This document shows, one piece after another, positions 1-7,371 of a stretch of DNA of 64,000 bases. The notes beneath the pieces were generated by a model. That model made no database searches and had not been told where the DNA came from. It saw only the letters and a program-made list of their open reading frames with translations. How positions within the stretch are numbered: the stretch's first letter is position 1; each line of letters starts with the position of its first letter. The DNA comes from Tumebacillus permanentifrigoris (lineage in GTDB: Bacteria; Bacillota; Bacilli; Tumebacillales; Tumebacillaceae): NCBI RefSeq assembly GCF_003148565.1, contig NZ_QGGL01000016.1, positions 30,520 to 94,519 on the forward strand, given 5' to 3'. The position numbers and the translations under genes were made by a program.

Positions 1-3
1 CCA

Positions 4-285
4 TTTTGGGTGTGAGTTAGATGCGGGTCAGGTCTTGGCGGTTGAGCAACTGGATGTGGTGCAGTCGGTACGAGGTCAAGCTTGCCAGCGCTTCCCCGAC
101 CGTGTACACATCGACTTGCGTTGCCGATGGCAGCACGCGGGAGTAGGCTTTGTCCTTGTACTGCGGGGAACCTTTCTCGTCGAAGCCTGTTTGCAGACGC
201 AGCACCATACTCGTCCAGCCTTGGTTGGAATTGATCATCTTGGCATCCCTCCTGGGTGTGTTTGGCCTTACACTCTTACCATGCA
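4..285. repeat. Direct repeat, copy 1 (DUF1659 cassette)
   Basis: Matches 4201-4481 base for base at a constant offset of 4196, with a one-base T-run indel at the left end. It contains the whole DUF1659 gene, its ribosome-binding site and upstream leader. The match may continue left of the window. Confidence 0.9.
17..238 (-). CDS. DUF1659 family protein, copy 1
   Basis: Small cytoplasmic protein of 73 residues with the DUF1659 pattern (LRLQTG near the N terminus, then a Y/K-rich strand and an ALASL helix). The ATG at 238 is chosen because AGGAGG lies about 8 nt upstream; an in-frame ATG further upstream lacks a Shine-Dalgarno. The function of the family is unknown. DUF1659 genes usually sit directly before a DUF2922 gene, which would fall left of the window edge. 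The DNA is identical to the copy at 4213-4434, including about 47 bp upstream, so the duplication is recent or maintained by conversion. Confidence 0.8.
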   Translation of the reverse strand: MINSNQGWTSMVLRLQTGFDEKGSPQYKDKAYSRVLPSATQVDVYTVGEALASLTSYRLHHIQLLNRQDLTRI

Positions 286-370
286 GCGAGACGGCCATTT
301 CCGGGACAGGGGATCAAAAAAACTTTTTTTCTCTCCATATTCGGTTCAATAAAATCGCTATGATAAACAC

Positions 371-408
371 CAAAAGGAAAGACAGGCCGTTGGTGAGATC
401 TGACTTCA
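371..408. repeat. Fragment of the spoVT terminator
   Basis: This stretch closely resembles the left side and loop of the spoVT terminator at 14697-14731 (GACAGGCCGTTGGTG shared), with small changes that break the stem. It lies upstream of DUF1659 copy 1, as the complete terminator copy does at 4526-4559, so it marks an older junction of the same locus. The rest of the 239-513 interval is A+T rich and holds the promoter for the next gene. Confidence 0.65.
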
Positions 409-439
409 GAACCGTCTTTCGGTTAAAAATTAAACATTA

Positions 440-468
440 TTGTTTCACATTACAAACTCATATATAAT
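440..468 (+). promoter_or_regulatory. SigmaA-type promoter for matrixin gene 1
   Basis: TTGTTT at 440-445 and TATAAT at 463-468 are separated by 17 bp, in A+T-rich DNA 45 bp upstream of the start at 514. Confidence 0.55.
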
Positions 469-513
469 TATAAATCGCTAGCAGATTGTATATCACTCCA
501 AGGAGGAGTACGT

Positions 514-1089
514 ATGAAAGTAAAGAAATGGGGACTTGGAATTCTAACTGGTTTACTAGGAATATCGATCGGAACAAGTGCCGCATACGCTTGGACATTG
601 AATTCTAGAGGCTATGCGACACTCCCGGCTTATGTCCACGCCTATAGTGGTTTTTCGCCCGAGACGAAACAAGCGATTAGTACCGCATGCGCCCAATGGA
701 ACAACGCAGGTGCAGGTGGGCTCGTCTACCAAAGTTCGTTTGAACATTCCTTGACATCTTATCCAATGCAAAACAATTCCAATGACCTGACACGTGGAAC
801 CCGTGGAGACAAATATCTGATGAACACCGCAACATTGGTTAGCTCCTCGACCAACAAAATCGTCGAGGCCGATATCGATATCAACGTCTCATATCCCTTT
901 GCTAACGATGGGTCGAGTGGGAATTATGACATCGGCGGGAATGTTACCCACGAACTTGGGCATCTCTTAGGACTCGAGCATACCACGGATACAGAGGCTA
1001 CCATGTATGGAACCAGCACGATGGGAGAAACGAAAAAACGGACACTGGAACAGGATAATAAAAACGGAATCCTGTACCTTTATAAATAG
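514..1089 (+). CDS. Secreted matrixin-like zinc metalloprotease 1
   Basis: A 191-residue exported protein. Residues 1-26 form a signal peptide ending AYA. The zinc site HELGHLLGLEH spans residues 146-156 (His146, Glu147, His150, His156), and a Met-turn candidate follows at Met164, the arrangement of peptidase family M10/matrixins. It is small for the family and has no visible propeptide cysteine switch or extra domains. AAGGAGGAG precedes the ATG. The gene is followed after 14 bp by a membrane-anchored partner, forming a two-gene unit mirrored at 2398-3741. Substrate unknown; cell-surface or secreted proteins are likely. Confidence 0.85.
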   Translation: MKVKKWGLGILTGLLGISIGTSAAYAWTLNSRGYATLPAYVHAYSGFSPETKQAISTACAQWNNAGAGGLVYQSSFEHSLTSYPMQNNSNDLTRGTRGDKYLMNTATLVSSSTNKIVEADIDINVSYPFANDGSSGNYDIGGNVTHELGHLLGLEHTTDTEATMYGTSTMGETKKRTLEQDNKNGILYLYK

Positions 1090-1103
1090 GAGGATGAACC
1101 ATA

Positions 1104-1781
1104 ATGAAGAAAAGAATTGCTACAATCCTCGCCGTTTCCACCGTAGCGGGAGCACTTGGCTATCTTGCTTGGTTTACCCCCTCCCATTCTGAGCAAGTCA
1201 TTGCAGCAGTCCAACCGAAACCAGAGACACAGCAAGACAAGCCCGACAAGATGGTGGTTCATGGCATCGTTCCATCTAAAACCAAGGCGGAATTAGTCGG
1301 AGAATCTGATGTAATCATTCGTGGTAAGGTCAAAGAACTTCTCCCAAGCAAATGGAGTAATCCGAACTGGGAACGTGGTCAAGATGTTAGTAACGTTATT
1401 CAGACAGATATACTCGTCCACGTAAACGATATCTTCAAAGGAAAACCCTATGACAAAGACATCGCAGTACGAATTGATAAAGGAAAAGTCGACAACATGA
1501 CCTGGGAGTCCGACGGATATCCAGACTTCTTACCCGAAGAGAATGTCGTCCTCTTCCTTCGCCAAGACAACAGTGACTTAGCCAAGCCCCAAGAAAACTA
1601 CTACATTCTGACCGGGATGTTTCAAGGGAAATTCAGTCAGGACTTGAAACACCCCGAGGACATACTTCTACATAACGGCAAGGATGTCCTCGACCCAGCT
1701 ACGATGTCCGAAGAGATATCAAAAGAAGGAGAAAACTACAAAAAGCTTCTGAAACCCACAGAACCAAAAGGGAACATCTAA
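1104..1781 (+). CDS. Membrane-anchored partner of matrixin 1, unknown function
   Basis: A 225-residue protein with one N-terminal hydrophobic segment (about residues 5-24) and a polar extracytoplasmic remainder; no lipobox. GGAGG precedes the ATG. It resembles the 227-residue product at 2398-3081: both have a central beta-rich region with a hydrophobic VLFL/VFLK strand and an LTGMFQGKF/ITGSVQGKI stretch near the C terminus. Because both copies follow a matrixin gene, a role as inhibitor, chaperone or substrate of the protease is plausible, but this is inferred from context only. Confidence 0.75.
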   Translation: MKKRIATILAVSTVAGALGYLAWFTPSHSEQVIAAVQPKPETQQDKPDKMVVHGIVPSKTKAELVGESDVIIRGKVKELLPSKWSNPNWERGQDVSNVIQTDILVHVNDIFKGKPYDKDIAVRIDKGKVDNMTWESDGYPDFLPEENVVLFLRQDNSDLAKPQENYYILTGMFQGKFSQDLKHPEDILLHNGKDVLDPATMSEEISKEGENYKKLLKPTEPKGNI

Positions 1782-1919
1782 GGATTACAAGGCAAGCCCC
1801 GAGAGATGAAGTGCTCATTTACTAAAATACAATCAAATACGAGATGAGTGCTCGCACAATGAAAAACCCTCCTGTCAGATGGGCACTTCAGTAGACTCTA
1901 GATAAAAACAGGCCGCGAA

Positions 1920-2004
1920 TGGTAATAACCCCCATGGTAGACAAGAGAAAAAGGAAATCGATGAGATGGACTTAATCCTGTCTACCATGAGGGGATACTA
2001 CCAA
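1920..2004. mobile_element. Small inverted-repeat element inserted in a terminator
   Basis: About 84 bp whose ends are near-perfect inverted repeats of about 24-25 bp (left arm 1920-1943, right arm 1979-2003; outermost bases TGGTA/TACCA, inner end GGTAGACA). It sits in the loop of a terminator whose intact form is at 3929-3965, flanked by AAT on both sides (1918-1920 and 2005-2007), compatible with a 3-bp target duplication. Too small to encode a protein; MITE-like. Confidence 0.6.
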
Positions 2005-2026
2005 AATCCGGCCTGTCTTTATGTTG

Positions 2027-2050
2027 CCGAGATCTCGATTTTCTCGACGA
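2027..2050 (-). pseudogene. Remnant of a DUF2922 gene 3' end
   Basis: The 24 bp following the split terminator match the last codons of the intact DUF2922 gene at 3968-3995 (GATCTCGATTTT then TCGACG), with substitutions including loss of the stop codon. The match ends near 2050. Confidence 0.55.
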
Positions 2051-2284
2051 TCCAAATGACCCAAAGCTGAAGTTATTGCCTGTCCAAAGACTGACGGATA
2101 TAGTGATCACCGCATACATCCTAAAAAGGAAAAGACGACTCTGTATGATGTGCCACTGCGCCAACAGTTGCACCAGTGTCATCCCCCAAAAACGCATCGT
2201 CATTGTGTCAAATTTTCAGCTCAAAGAAAATGGAGAACGAGGTGTTTCGTTCGGAGTGCAGAACAGCATATCTACTCTGTGTGT

Positions 2285-2392
2285 GAACATGACCTTTTCG
2301 TAATCGGAAGCCGGAGTCGTACAGTGCGTAAGCCCACCGGTGAAAGAATCACGTACATCATTCGACGTTTACGCTGTAAAGGTTGCGAGCGG
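2285..2392 (+). pseudogene. Fragment of a DUF6431-like (transposon-associated) protein
   Basis: In the frame starting near 2285 the translation contains VIGSRSR, GERITYIIRRLRCKGCER, the cysteine-bearing N-terminal pattern of DUF6431 proteins, which often travel with insertion sequences. There is no start codon context, and the frame runs directly into the 3' end of the next gene, so it is a fragment. Confidence 0.5.
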
Positions 2393-2397
2393 TGCTG

Positions 2398-3081
2398 TTA
2401 CTTCGTCTTTTTAATCTCATCTACAAGACTATTCTTGTCTTTGCCAGCAAATTCGTTTTGCAGAAAGAAAAGGTCTCCCGTTTCATTGCGAATCTCGTTT
2501 TGAACTGTGGCTAGTATCTGTCCAGTCCCTTCATCGAAACGAATTTTGCCTTGGACAGAGCCTGTGATGGTGAAACCCCATTTGGGATCTTTGGTGTCTT
2601 TTAGAAAGACGATGTATGAATATCCTGGCTTGATGACGGGCGACCCTTCGCGAGTAACCTCTTCGATGCCTGCAGGCTTTTCGTGACCGCTACTACGTAC
2701 TTCGTTACCCTTTAGTTTCGAGAAGTCGGAGATACCACCGGACTCTGTAATCGGCACCGTTTTCAAGTTGACATCGCCTTTATATACTTGCTTTACCAGA
2801 ACATGGGACAAGGTTTGTACGGATGCTGCCGTGTCGCCAAGAATCGTCTCCTGATCCTGTACCTTTACCTCTGCAACAAGATCTGAATTTTGATATAGTT
2901 CAACCACGCTCGAATACAGCTTCTCGTAGCTCGCATGAGTTACGACCGCCGGATCTGTAGTTTCATCAATCGCAACAGGCACAGCCGAGCTATTTCTACT
3001 CGTTAACCCCACGAAGAGATAAGCAGCAGCACCTACAACCAGAAACATTCCAGCTATAGACCATTTGGTAGTCAATTTCAT
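2398..3081 (-). CDS. Membrane-anchored partner of matrixin 2, unknown function
   Basis: A 227-residue protein with an N-terminal hydrophobic segment (about residues 8-27) and an extracytoplasmic body. It is a distant paralogue of the product at 1104-1781, sharing length, topology and the VFLK and ITGSVQGKI strands. It starts 27 bp after the matrixin gene at 3109-3741, so the two are probably co-transcribed. GAGAGG about 11 nt upstream is a moderate ribosome-binding site. No catalytic motif is visible. Confidence 0.75.
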   Translation of the reverse strand: MKLTTKWSIAGMFLVVGAAAYLFVGLTSRNSSAVPVAIDETTDPAVVTHASYEKLYSSVVELYQNSDLVAEVKVQDQETILGDTAASVQTLSHVLVKQVYKGDVNLKTVPITESGGISDFSKLKGNEVRSSGHEKPAGIEEVTREGSPVIKPGYSYIVFLKDTKDPKWGFTITGSVQGKIRFDEGTGQILATVQNEIRNETGDLFFLQNEFAGKDKNSLVDEIKKTK

Positions 3082-3108
3082 TTTGCAACCATCCTCTCGG
3101 TAGTCGAA

Positions 3109-3741
3109 TCAGTACAACTTGCCGTAAATCTCTTGCACACCGGCAACCTCGTCGTCCGTCGGGCCTTTGGTTCCATAATTGTCGTAACTCGAAGAAGTCT
3201 GCAACATCAAGCGATTCGCCGTCCACGAATAGGTTCCGATGTGATCCAAGCCGAATCCATGCCCTGCTTCATGTGCCAACACATGCTGTTGCTTGCCGTT
3301 AGGGTCATGATAGGTTGCAGAGGAGTTGAACCAAGAGATTGCAGAATTCGAGTTAATATGCATCTGAGCCCAAGACCATTTCGTCACTCTAGGATCACAC
3401 GGACTGTTCCCGTCATAGAATGCGGTCCAACCCAATTCGTTCACATCTGCATGATACTCGGAATGGAAGTCCATTACCGAAGCTTTTTGGTCTGTCGTCT
3501 GATACATGTAAACTTTCGTGTTCGGTGTCGAATTCCATGCATTCATCGCGAGATTTGCATTGTTCTGTGCATTATAGCCGCCCAGATTCGTTGTAACCCC
3601 ACCAACCCAGTAATACAAATGGTACGGATCCTGCGTTAACCGCTGGCCGATTTTCGCGTAAGCAAAAGCACTTGAAGCAACACTCAGAGTTACAGCCCCC
3701 ACCAAAATGCCCACTATCTTTTTCTTCACTTTCATATTCAT
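3109..3741 (-). CDS. Secreted matrixin-like zinc metalloprotease 2
   Basis: A 210-residue exported protein. The signal peptide ends near AFA (residues 25-27). The zinc site HEAGHGFGLDH covers residues 157-167 (His157, Glu158, His161, His167), with a Met-turn candidate at Met179, as in M10 metallopeptidases. GGGGG lies about 7 nt before the ATG at 3741; a second ATG two codons in is possible. Sequence similarity to matrixin 1 is low outside the active site, so the two copies are old paralogues or separate acquisitions. A neighbouring anchored protein follows in both cases. Confidence 0.85.
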   Translation of the reverse strand: MNMKVKKKIVGILVGAVTLSVASSAFAYAKIGQRLTQDPYHLYYWVGGVTTNLGGYNAQNNANLAMNAWNSTPNTKVYMYQTTDQKASVMDFHSEYHADVNELGWTAFYDGNSPCDPRVTKWSWAQMHINSNSAISWFNSSATYHDPNGKQQHVLAHEAGHGFGLDHIGTYSWTANRLMLQTSSSYDNYGTKGPTDDEVAGVQEIYGKLY

Positions 3742-3928
3742 TTTCCGACCCCCATATATCCGATATAATTAATATAGAATACTGTATTTTCTATTTAAAA
3801 GAAACAAGCGTCAGACGTTGTCATTTTATTAATAGTGAATCCTTCTTGTCGATTCTGATAAAAACAGATTTCAAAATATGCCAACGCTACTGGTTTGCCA
3901 CTATTAGACCTACAAAGGTGTTTTAAGC

Positions 3929-3965
3929 AAAAAAGACAGGCCGCGAATCCGGCCTGTCTTTTTTG
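3929..3965 (-). terminator. Terminator of the DUF1659-DUF2922 unit
   Basis: Perfect hairpin GACAGGCC/GGCCTGTC with flanking A and T runs, ending just before the DUF2922 stop codon at 3968. The same sequence, interrupted, is at 1904-2016. Confidence 0.85.
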
Positions 3966-3967
3966 CT

Positions 3968-4186
3968 TTAGATCTCGATTTTTTCGACGCTCGACTCGAC
4001 GATGCGAGCGGAGAGTTTTTCCACGGCCAGTCCCTGCGGGAAGCCAAAGATGCCTTTCTGGATCACGAGGTCCATGACGTCTTGGATTTCGGCGGTGGTC
4101 AGATCGTGCCGCGGTTCGGGGATCACCAGTTTGACTTTTTTGTTGAGGTTGGTCGAGAAGTACAGTTCAAGGTCGCGTTTTTGCAT
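3968..4186 (-). CDS. DUF2922 family protein
   Basis: A 72-residue protein with the DUF2922 layout: LELYF strand, KVKLVIPEP, an AEIQDVMDLVI helix and a C-terminal RIVESSVEKIEI strand. Function unknown. The ATG at 4186 is preferred to the one at 4201 because GGAGGG sits about 7 nt before it. It follows DUF1659 copy 2 by 26 bp, the usual pairing of these families. Confidence 0.8.
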   Translation of the reverse strand: MQKRDLELYFSTNLNKKVKLVIPEPRHDLTTAEIQDVMDLVIQKGIFGFPQGLAVEKLSARIVESSVEKIEI

Positions 4187-4200
4187 GAGCGTTCCCTCCA

Positions 4201-4481
4201 TTTGGGTGTGAGTTAGATGCGGGTCAGGTCTTGGCGGTTGAGCAACTGGATGTGGTGCAGTCGGTACGAGGTCAAGCTTGCCAGCGCTTCCCCGACCGTG
4301 TACACATCGACTTGCGTTGCCGATGGCAGCACGCGGGAGTAGGCTTTGTCCTTGTACTGCGGGGAACCTTTCTCGTCGAAGCCTGTTTGCAGACGCAGCA
4401 CCATACTCGTCCAGCCTTGGTTGGAATTGATCATCTTGGCATCCCTCCTGGGTGTGTTTGGCCTTACACTCTTACCATGCA
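4201..4481. repeat. Direct repeat, copy 2 (DUF1659 cassette)
   Basis: Identical to 4-285 across the DUF1659 gene and its leader. The two copies are direct and about 4.2 kb apart, enclosing both matrixin units. Confidence 0.9.
4213..4434 (-). CDS. DUF1659 family protein, copy 2
   Basis: Identical in protein (73 residues) and DNA to copy 1. AGGAGG precedes the ATG at 4434. Here the DUF2922 partner follows intact, so this is the complete version of the cassette. Function unknown. Confidence 0.8.
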   Translation of the reverse strand: MINSNQGWTSMVLRLQTGFDEKGSPQYKDKAYSRVLPSATQVDVYTVGEALASLTSYRLHHIQLLNRQDLTRI

Positions 4482-4525
4482 TGACGAAGGGCCATTCCGG
4501 GACAGAGAACTCAAATTTTTTCAAT

Positions 4526-4643
4526 AGAAAAAGACAGGTCCATGAGGGGGACCTGTCTTGAATAGATAGATGTTGAGTACGATAATAATTATTGCTCCAT
4601 CTGTTTAGCGAAGAAGCCGGCTGCCGTTTCGGCGAGCTTGACC
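4526..4643 (-). repeat. Diverged copy of the spoVT terminator and 3' end
   Basis: Aligns with 14697-14813. It comprises a terminator hairpin (AGACAGGTCC/GGACCTGTCT region, 4528-4559) and the last 17 codons plus stop of a spoVT gene (4589-4642). In the coding part there are only a few changes, one of them a Leu-to-Phe replacement, and the stop is TAA instead of TAG. The match stops abruptly at a valine codon. It is a truncated relic, and marks the left edge of the azapteridine-like island. Confidence 0.85.
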
Positions 4644-4803
4644 GCAATCCCAAACCGGATTACCTTCTACATCGCAGTTTATTCTAGTTTGCTTGACTTA
4701 CTGCAAGAGGTTCGAGGTGTTATATTCTTGCTGTTGGCAGTGATTGCACTACGACTTACTATCGTCTGCGGGGCAATTCTCAACAATCTGAAACCTGTTT
4801 AGC
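4644..4803 (+). pseudogene. Possible C-terminal fragment of a membrane protein
   Basis: Downstream of the spoVT relic, one plus-strand frame stays open for about 50 codons to a TAG at 4801 and encodes a very hydrophobic stretch (GVIFLLLAVIALRL). No start codon with a ribosome-binding site is present. It may be the tail of a gene cut by the rearrangement, or chance; nothing else is seen here. Confidence 0.25.
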
Positions 4804-4823
4804 ACATCTTAGCAGACCTAATT

Positions 4824-5405
4824 TTAATCTTTCTTTGGCGATTGGTGCACATGTACACGGTTACCTACACGGTCGCTAATCAAGTTGAGCGCAGTTTGTG
4901 CACCATGACCTGCAGCGACAATCGCTTGCGATGCCACGCCAACAGCAATTCCGGTTGCGTAAACATTCCTCCTAGTAGTACGACAACGATCGTCAATTTT
5001 AATTTTTTGTTTGACGTACGGTTCATCGTTCTCAATCACTTCAACTCCCGCTAATTCTGCGGTGCCGAATACAGGACCTTGTCCGTTCGCCAGAATCAGT
5101 TGACTAGACAGATAGGTTCCTTGTTCGGTGGTGACTCGGATCTCGTCTTCTGCATAAACAATCGCAGTGACAGTCTCGTTGAGAACCGTGACCCCGCGAT
5201 CCTCTTGCACTTGCTTCAGAGCGGTTTCCAAAAGGTTGGCACCTAAAAATGACTCTCGAATTCCAAGATAATTACCCACCCATGCAGATTTCATCATGCT
5301 TCTACCATCGCCTATTACAAGCGTGTTTACATCTTTGTCAGCTAGGAACATAGCAGCACTGAGTCCAGCCGGGCCTGCACCTAAAATAATAACATCGCAC
5401 TTCAC
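4824..5405 (-). CDS. Small FAD-dependent oxidoreductase, thioredoxin-reductase-like
   Basis: A 193-residue protein with an N-terminal FAD-binding Rossmann motif GAGPAGLS (residues 9-16) and a C-terminal NVYATGIAVGVASQ segment corresponding to the FAD ribityl-binding ATG-D region of thioredoxin-reductase-like proteins. The inserted NADPH domain and the CxxC pair are absent, so it is a single-domain variant and not a thioredoxin reductase. The start is GTG at 5405. It lies 103 bp downstream of the WD40 gene on the same strand, so it may belong to the same unit or have its own promoter. A redox step or protection role in the pathway is inference. Confidence 0.7.
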   Translation of the reverse strand: MKCDVIILGAGPAGLSAAMFLADKDVNTLVIGDGRSMMKSAWVGNYLGIRESFLGANLLETALKQVQEDRGVTVLNETVTAIVYAEDEIRVTTEQGTYLSSQLILANGQGPVFGTAELAGVEVIENDEPYVKQKIKIDDRCRTTRRNVYATGIAVGVASQAIVAAGHGAQTALNLISDRVGNRVHVHQSPKKD

Positions 5406-5508
5406 CTAAAGACACCCCTTTACATATTAGAAGAAGACTCTATTAATTCATAATGATATCAATAGCGTCAGAGTTTGTCCAGTGATGTTTTCGGATATCA
5501 ACAAGCGT

Positions 5509-7359
5509 TTATCCTTGTAACTGTTTTACGAGAAACTCAGTAGATTCAAGGTTTCGACATATCGTGTTGTGGTAGATACCGATCATATTGCCCTCCAAGT
5601 CCCAACGTCCAACCTGTGCATCCCAAGAACCAGTGAAAAATTCTCGGCTGTCTTGAGACCAGGTGACGTACGCTATTCCAGATTGGTGATGTTTCACATG
5701 CAATACCTTTTCACCTGTCTGGAAATCCCACAATATCGCAGTGTTGTCGTACGAACCAGTCAAGATATATCGCTTGTCCGGAGAGAATGCAACAGATTTA
5801 ATCGACTTACGGTGTGCCTGTTCTTTGAAAATGAATCGTTCACGAGACTCTACGTCAAACACTCGGACGGAGAGGTCACGCGATACGGTGACAACATGAC
5901 GACCATCCAAAGTCACATCAATCGAGTTGATTAGCGAATCGTGCATCTTGATTTGTTCCTTCAATCCCCATGTTGTAGCATCCCAGATGCGAATGTAACC
6001 GGAATTATAACCAGAGAAGAGTTCGTTGTTCACCCACACGACAGCTTTGCACTTGTATCCCGTGCCATCAACCATTGTGGCGATATTCGCTCCAGTGGCA
6101 ACATACCAAACTTTCAAGTCACCGTCATAACCGGCCGTCGCTACTCTTTTCGAGTCGGGGCTCCAAGCAACACTATTTACTATCCCATCATGGGCCACGA
6201 TGGCCTGGATCAATTCTAAATTGCTCATCTGGAAGATACGCAGTGTCCCATCGTAAGAGGTCGTTGCAATCATCTCTTGGTTCGGAGATATAGCCAACCC
6301 TTGTACGAGGCTTTCGTGTACCAATTTTTCCAACATCACTTCGCCGCTTTCACGATCAAATACGCGAAGGACGAAGTCGTCACCACCAACGAAAACACGC
6401 TGGTTATCTGGAGATAACTTCACGACATTTACGCCGTGAGTTTTGCCCATCGGAGTTGCCACTTCTTCGCCGTTAAAGGGATTAAACATGCGGAATGATT
6501 CGCCGAACGAACCACAGATCATGTACTGGCTAGTCGGATCCCAAGCCAGCGAGTTTTCCCATTTGTGGTAGCCTTCGATGGTATGGAGGCACTGGTGAGT
6601 TTCAAGGTTCCAAAGTTTGATCGTCCTGTCGTAGGAGCCACTGAGAAGGTACTTGCCGTTCGGACTCAACGCTAGGCGCTTGATTGCACTTTTGTGCCCT
6701 GTGCATTCCCCGAGTAGTTCTTGGGTAAACGGATTCCAGATGACAACTCGACCGTCATGTGCACCAGTGGCGATAAGATTCATATCGTCTGAAGACCAAA
6801 CCACCGAGTTGATGTGTCCTTGATGTCCAGCAAGTTCCGCGATTTCCTCACCTGTATTTGCATTCCAAATCACAACTCGGGAATCGTCACCTGAAGTAGC
6901 GATATAATTCCCATCCGGAGACCAAGTAGCAGAGTTTAAGTAATTGTTATGTCCACCGAGAGTTAAAATGACGCGACCTGTGTCAATGTCCCACACCTTG
7001 GCCGTGTGGTCGAGGGATGCTGTTACAATGCGCTGGTTGTCAGGCGAAAATACGCACCACATTAGATCATCAGCATGTCCCCACAAACGACGGTATACAA
7101 GCCCTGTCTTGAGGTCGATGATTGCAGCCGATGCATCGGCTGCAGCAGTTGCCAAGTACCGTCCGTCTCGCGAGAAATCTACCGCTTCAAGCAAGTCCGT
7201 GTGGAAATCCCAGGTGAACACCACTTCACGCAGTTTGGCATCCCACAGCTTGACTTTTTTGTCGTAAGAGCCAGTTGCGATCCACTTGCCATCTTGGGAC
7301 CATGCTACCGCTCGAATCACAGATTGATGCAAGTTTGAGTTCGTTTTCTCCCAGAACAT
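5509..7359 (-). CDS. WD40 protein with 14 repeats, ToxC-like
   Basis: A 616-residue cytoplasmic protein (no signal peptide or membrane segment) made almost entirely of WD40 units. Fourteen units can be counted, each with a SPDG-like turn and a KLWD/RVFD-type end, which predicts two seven-bladed beta-propellers. AAGGAGG lies 7 nt before the ATG. It follows the SUMF1-like gene by 12 bp. In toxoflavin clusters a WD-repeat protein (ToxC) is encoded beside a formylglycine-generating-enzyme-like protein (ToxD); the role of neither is settled as far as I know. A scaffold or enzyme-partner role is inferred. Confidence 0.8.
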   Translation of the reverse strand: MFWEKTNSNLHQSVIRAVAWSQDGKWIATGSYDKKVKLWDAKLREVVFTWDFHTDLLEAVDFSRDGRYLATAAADASAAIIDLKTGLVYRRLWGHADDLMWCVFSPDNQRIVTASLDHTAKVWDIDTGRVILTLGGHNNYLNSATWSPDGNYIATSGDDSRVVIWNANTGEEIAELAGHQGHINSVVWSSDDMNLIATGAHDGRVVIWNPFTQELLGECTGHKSAIKRLALSPNGKYLLSGSYDRTIKLWNLETHQCLHTIEGYHKWENSLAWDPTSQYMICGSFGESFRMFNPFNGEEVATPMGKTHGVNVVKLSPDNQRVFVGGDDFVLRVFDRESGEVMLEKLVHESLVQGLAISPNQEMIATTSYDGTLRIFQMSNLELIQAIVAHDGIVNSVAWSPDSKRVATAGYDGDLKVWYVATGANIATMVDGTGYKCKAVVWVNNELFSGYNSGYIRIWDATTWGLKEQIKMHDSLINSIDVTLDGRHVVTVSRDLSVRVFDVESRERFIFKEQAHRKSIKSVAFSPDKRYILTGSYDNTAILWDFQTGEKVLHVKHHQSGIAYVTWSQDSREFFTGSWDAQVGRWDLEGNMIGIYHNTICRNLESTEFLVKQLQG

Positions 7360-7371
7360 GTTTTGTCCTCC

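Larger units (their letters stand above)
1782..2397. other. Intergenic graveyard of fragments
   Basis: This 616-bp gap between the two convergent matrixin units holds no intact gene. It contains a split terminator with an inserted inverted-repeat element (1904-2016), a remnant of the 3' end of a DUF2922 gene (about 2027-2050), and a fragment of a DUF6431-like gene (about 2285-2392). Confidence 0.75.

Noticed and set aside
4824-5405. Thioredoxin reductase
   Set aside because: Only 193 residues, without the NADPH domain and the redox CxxC.
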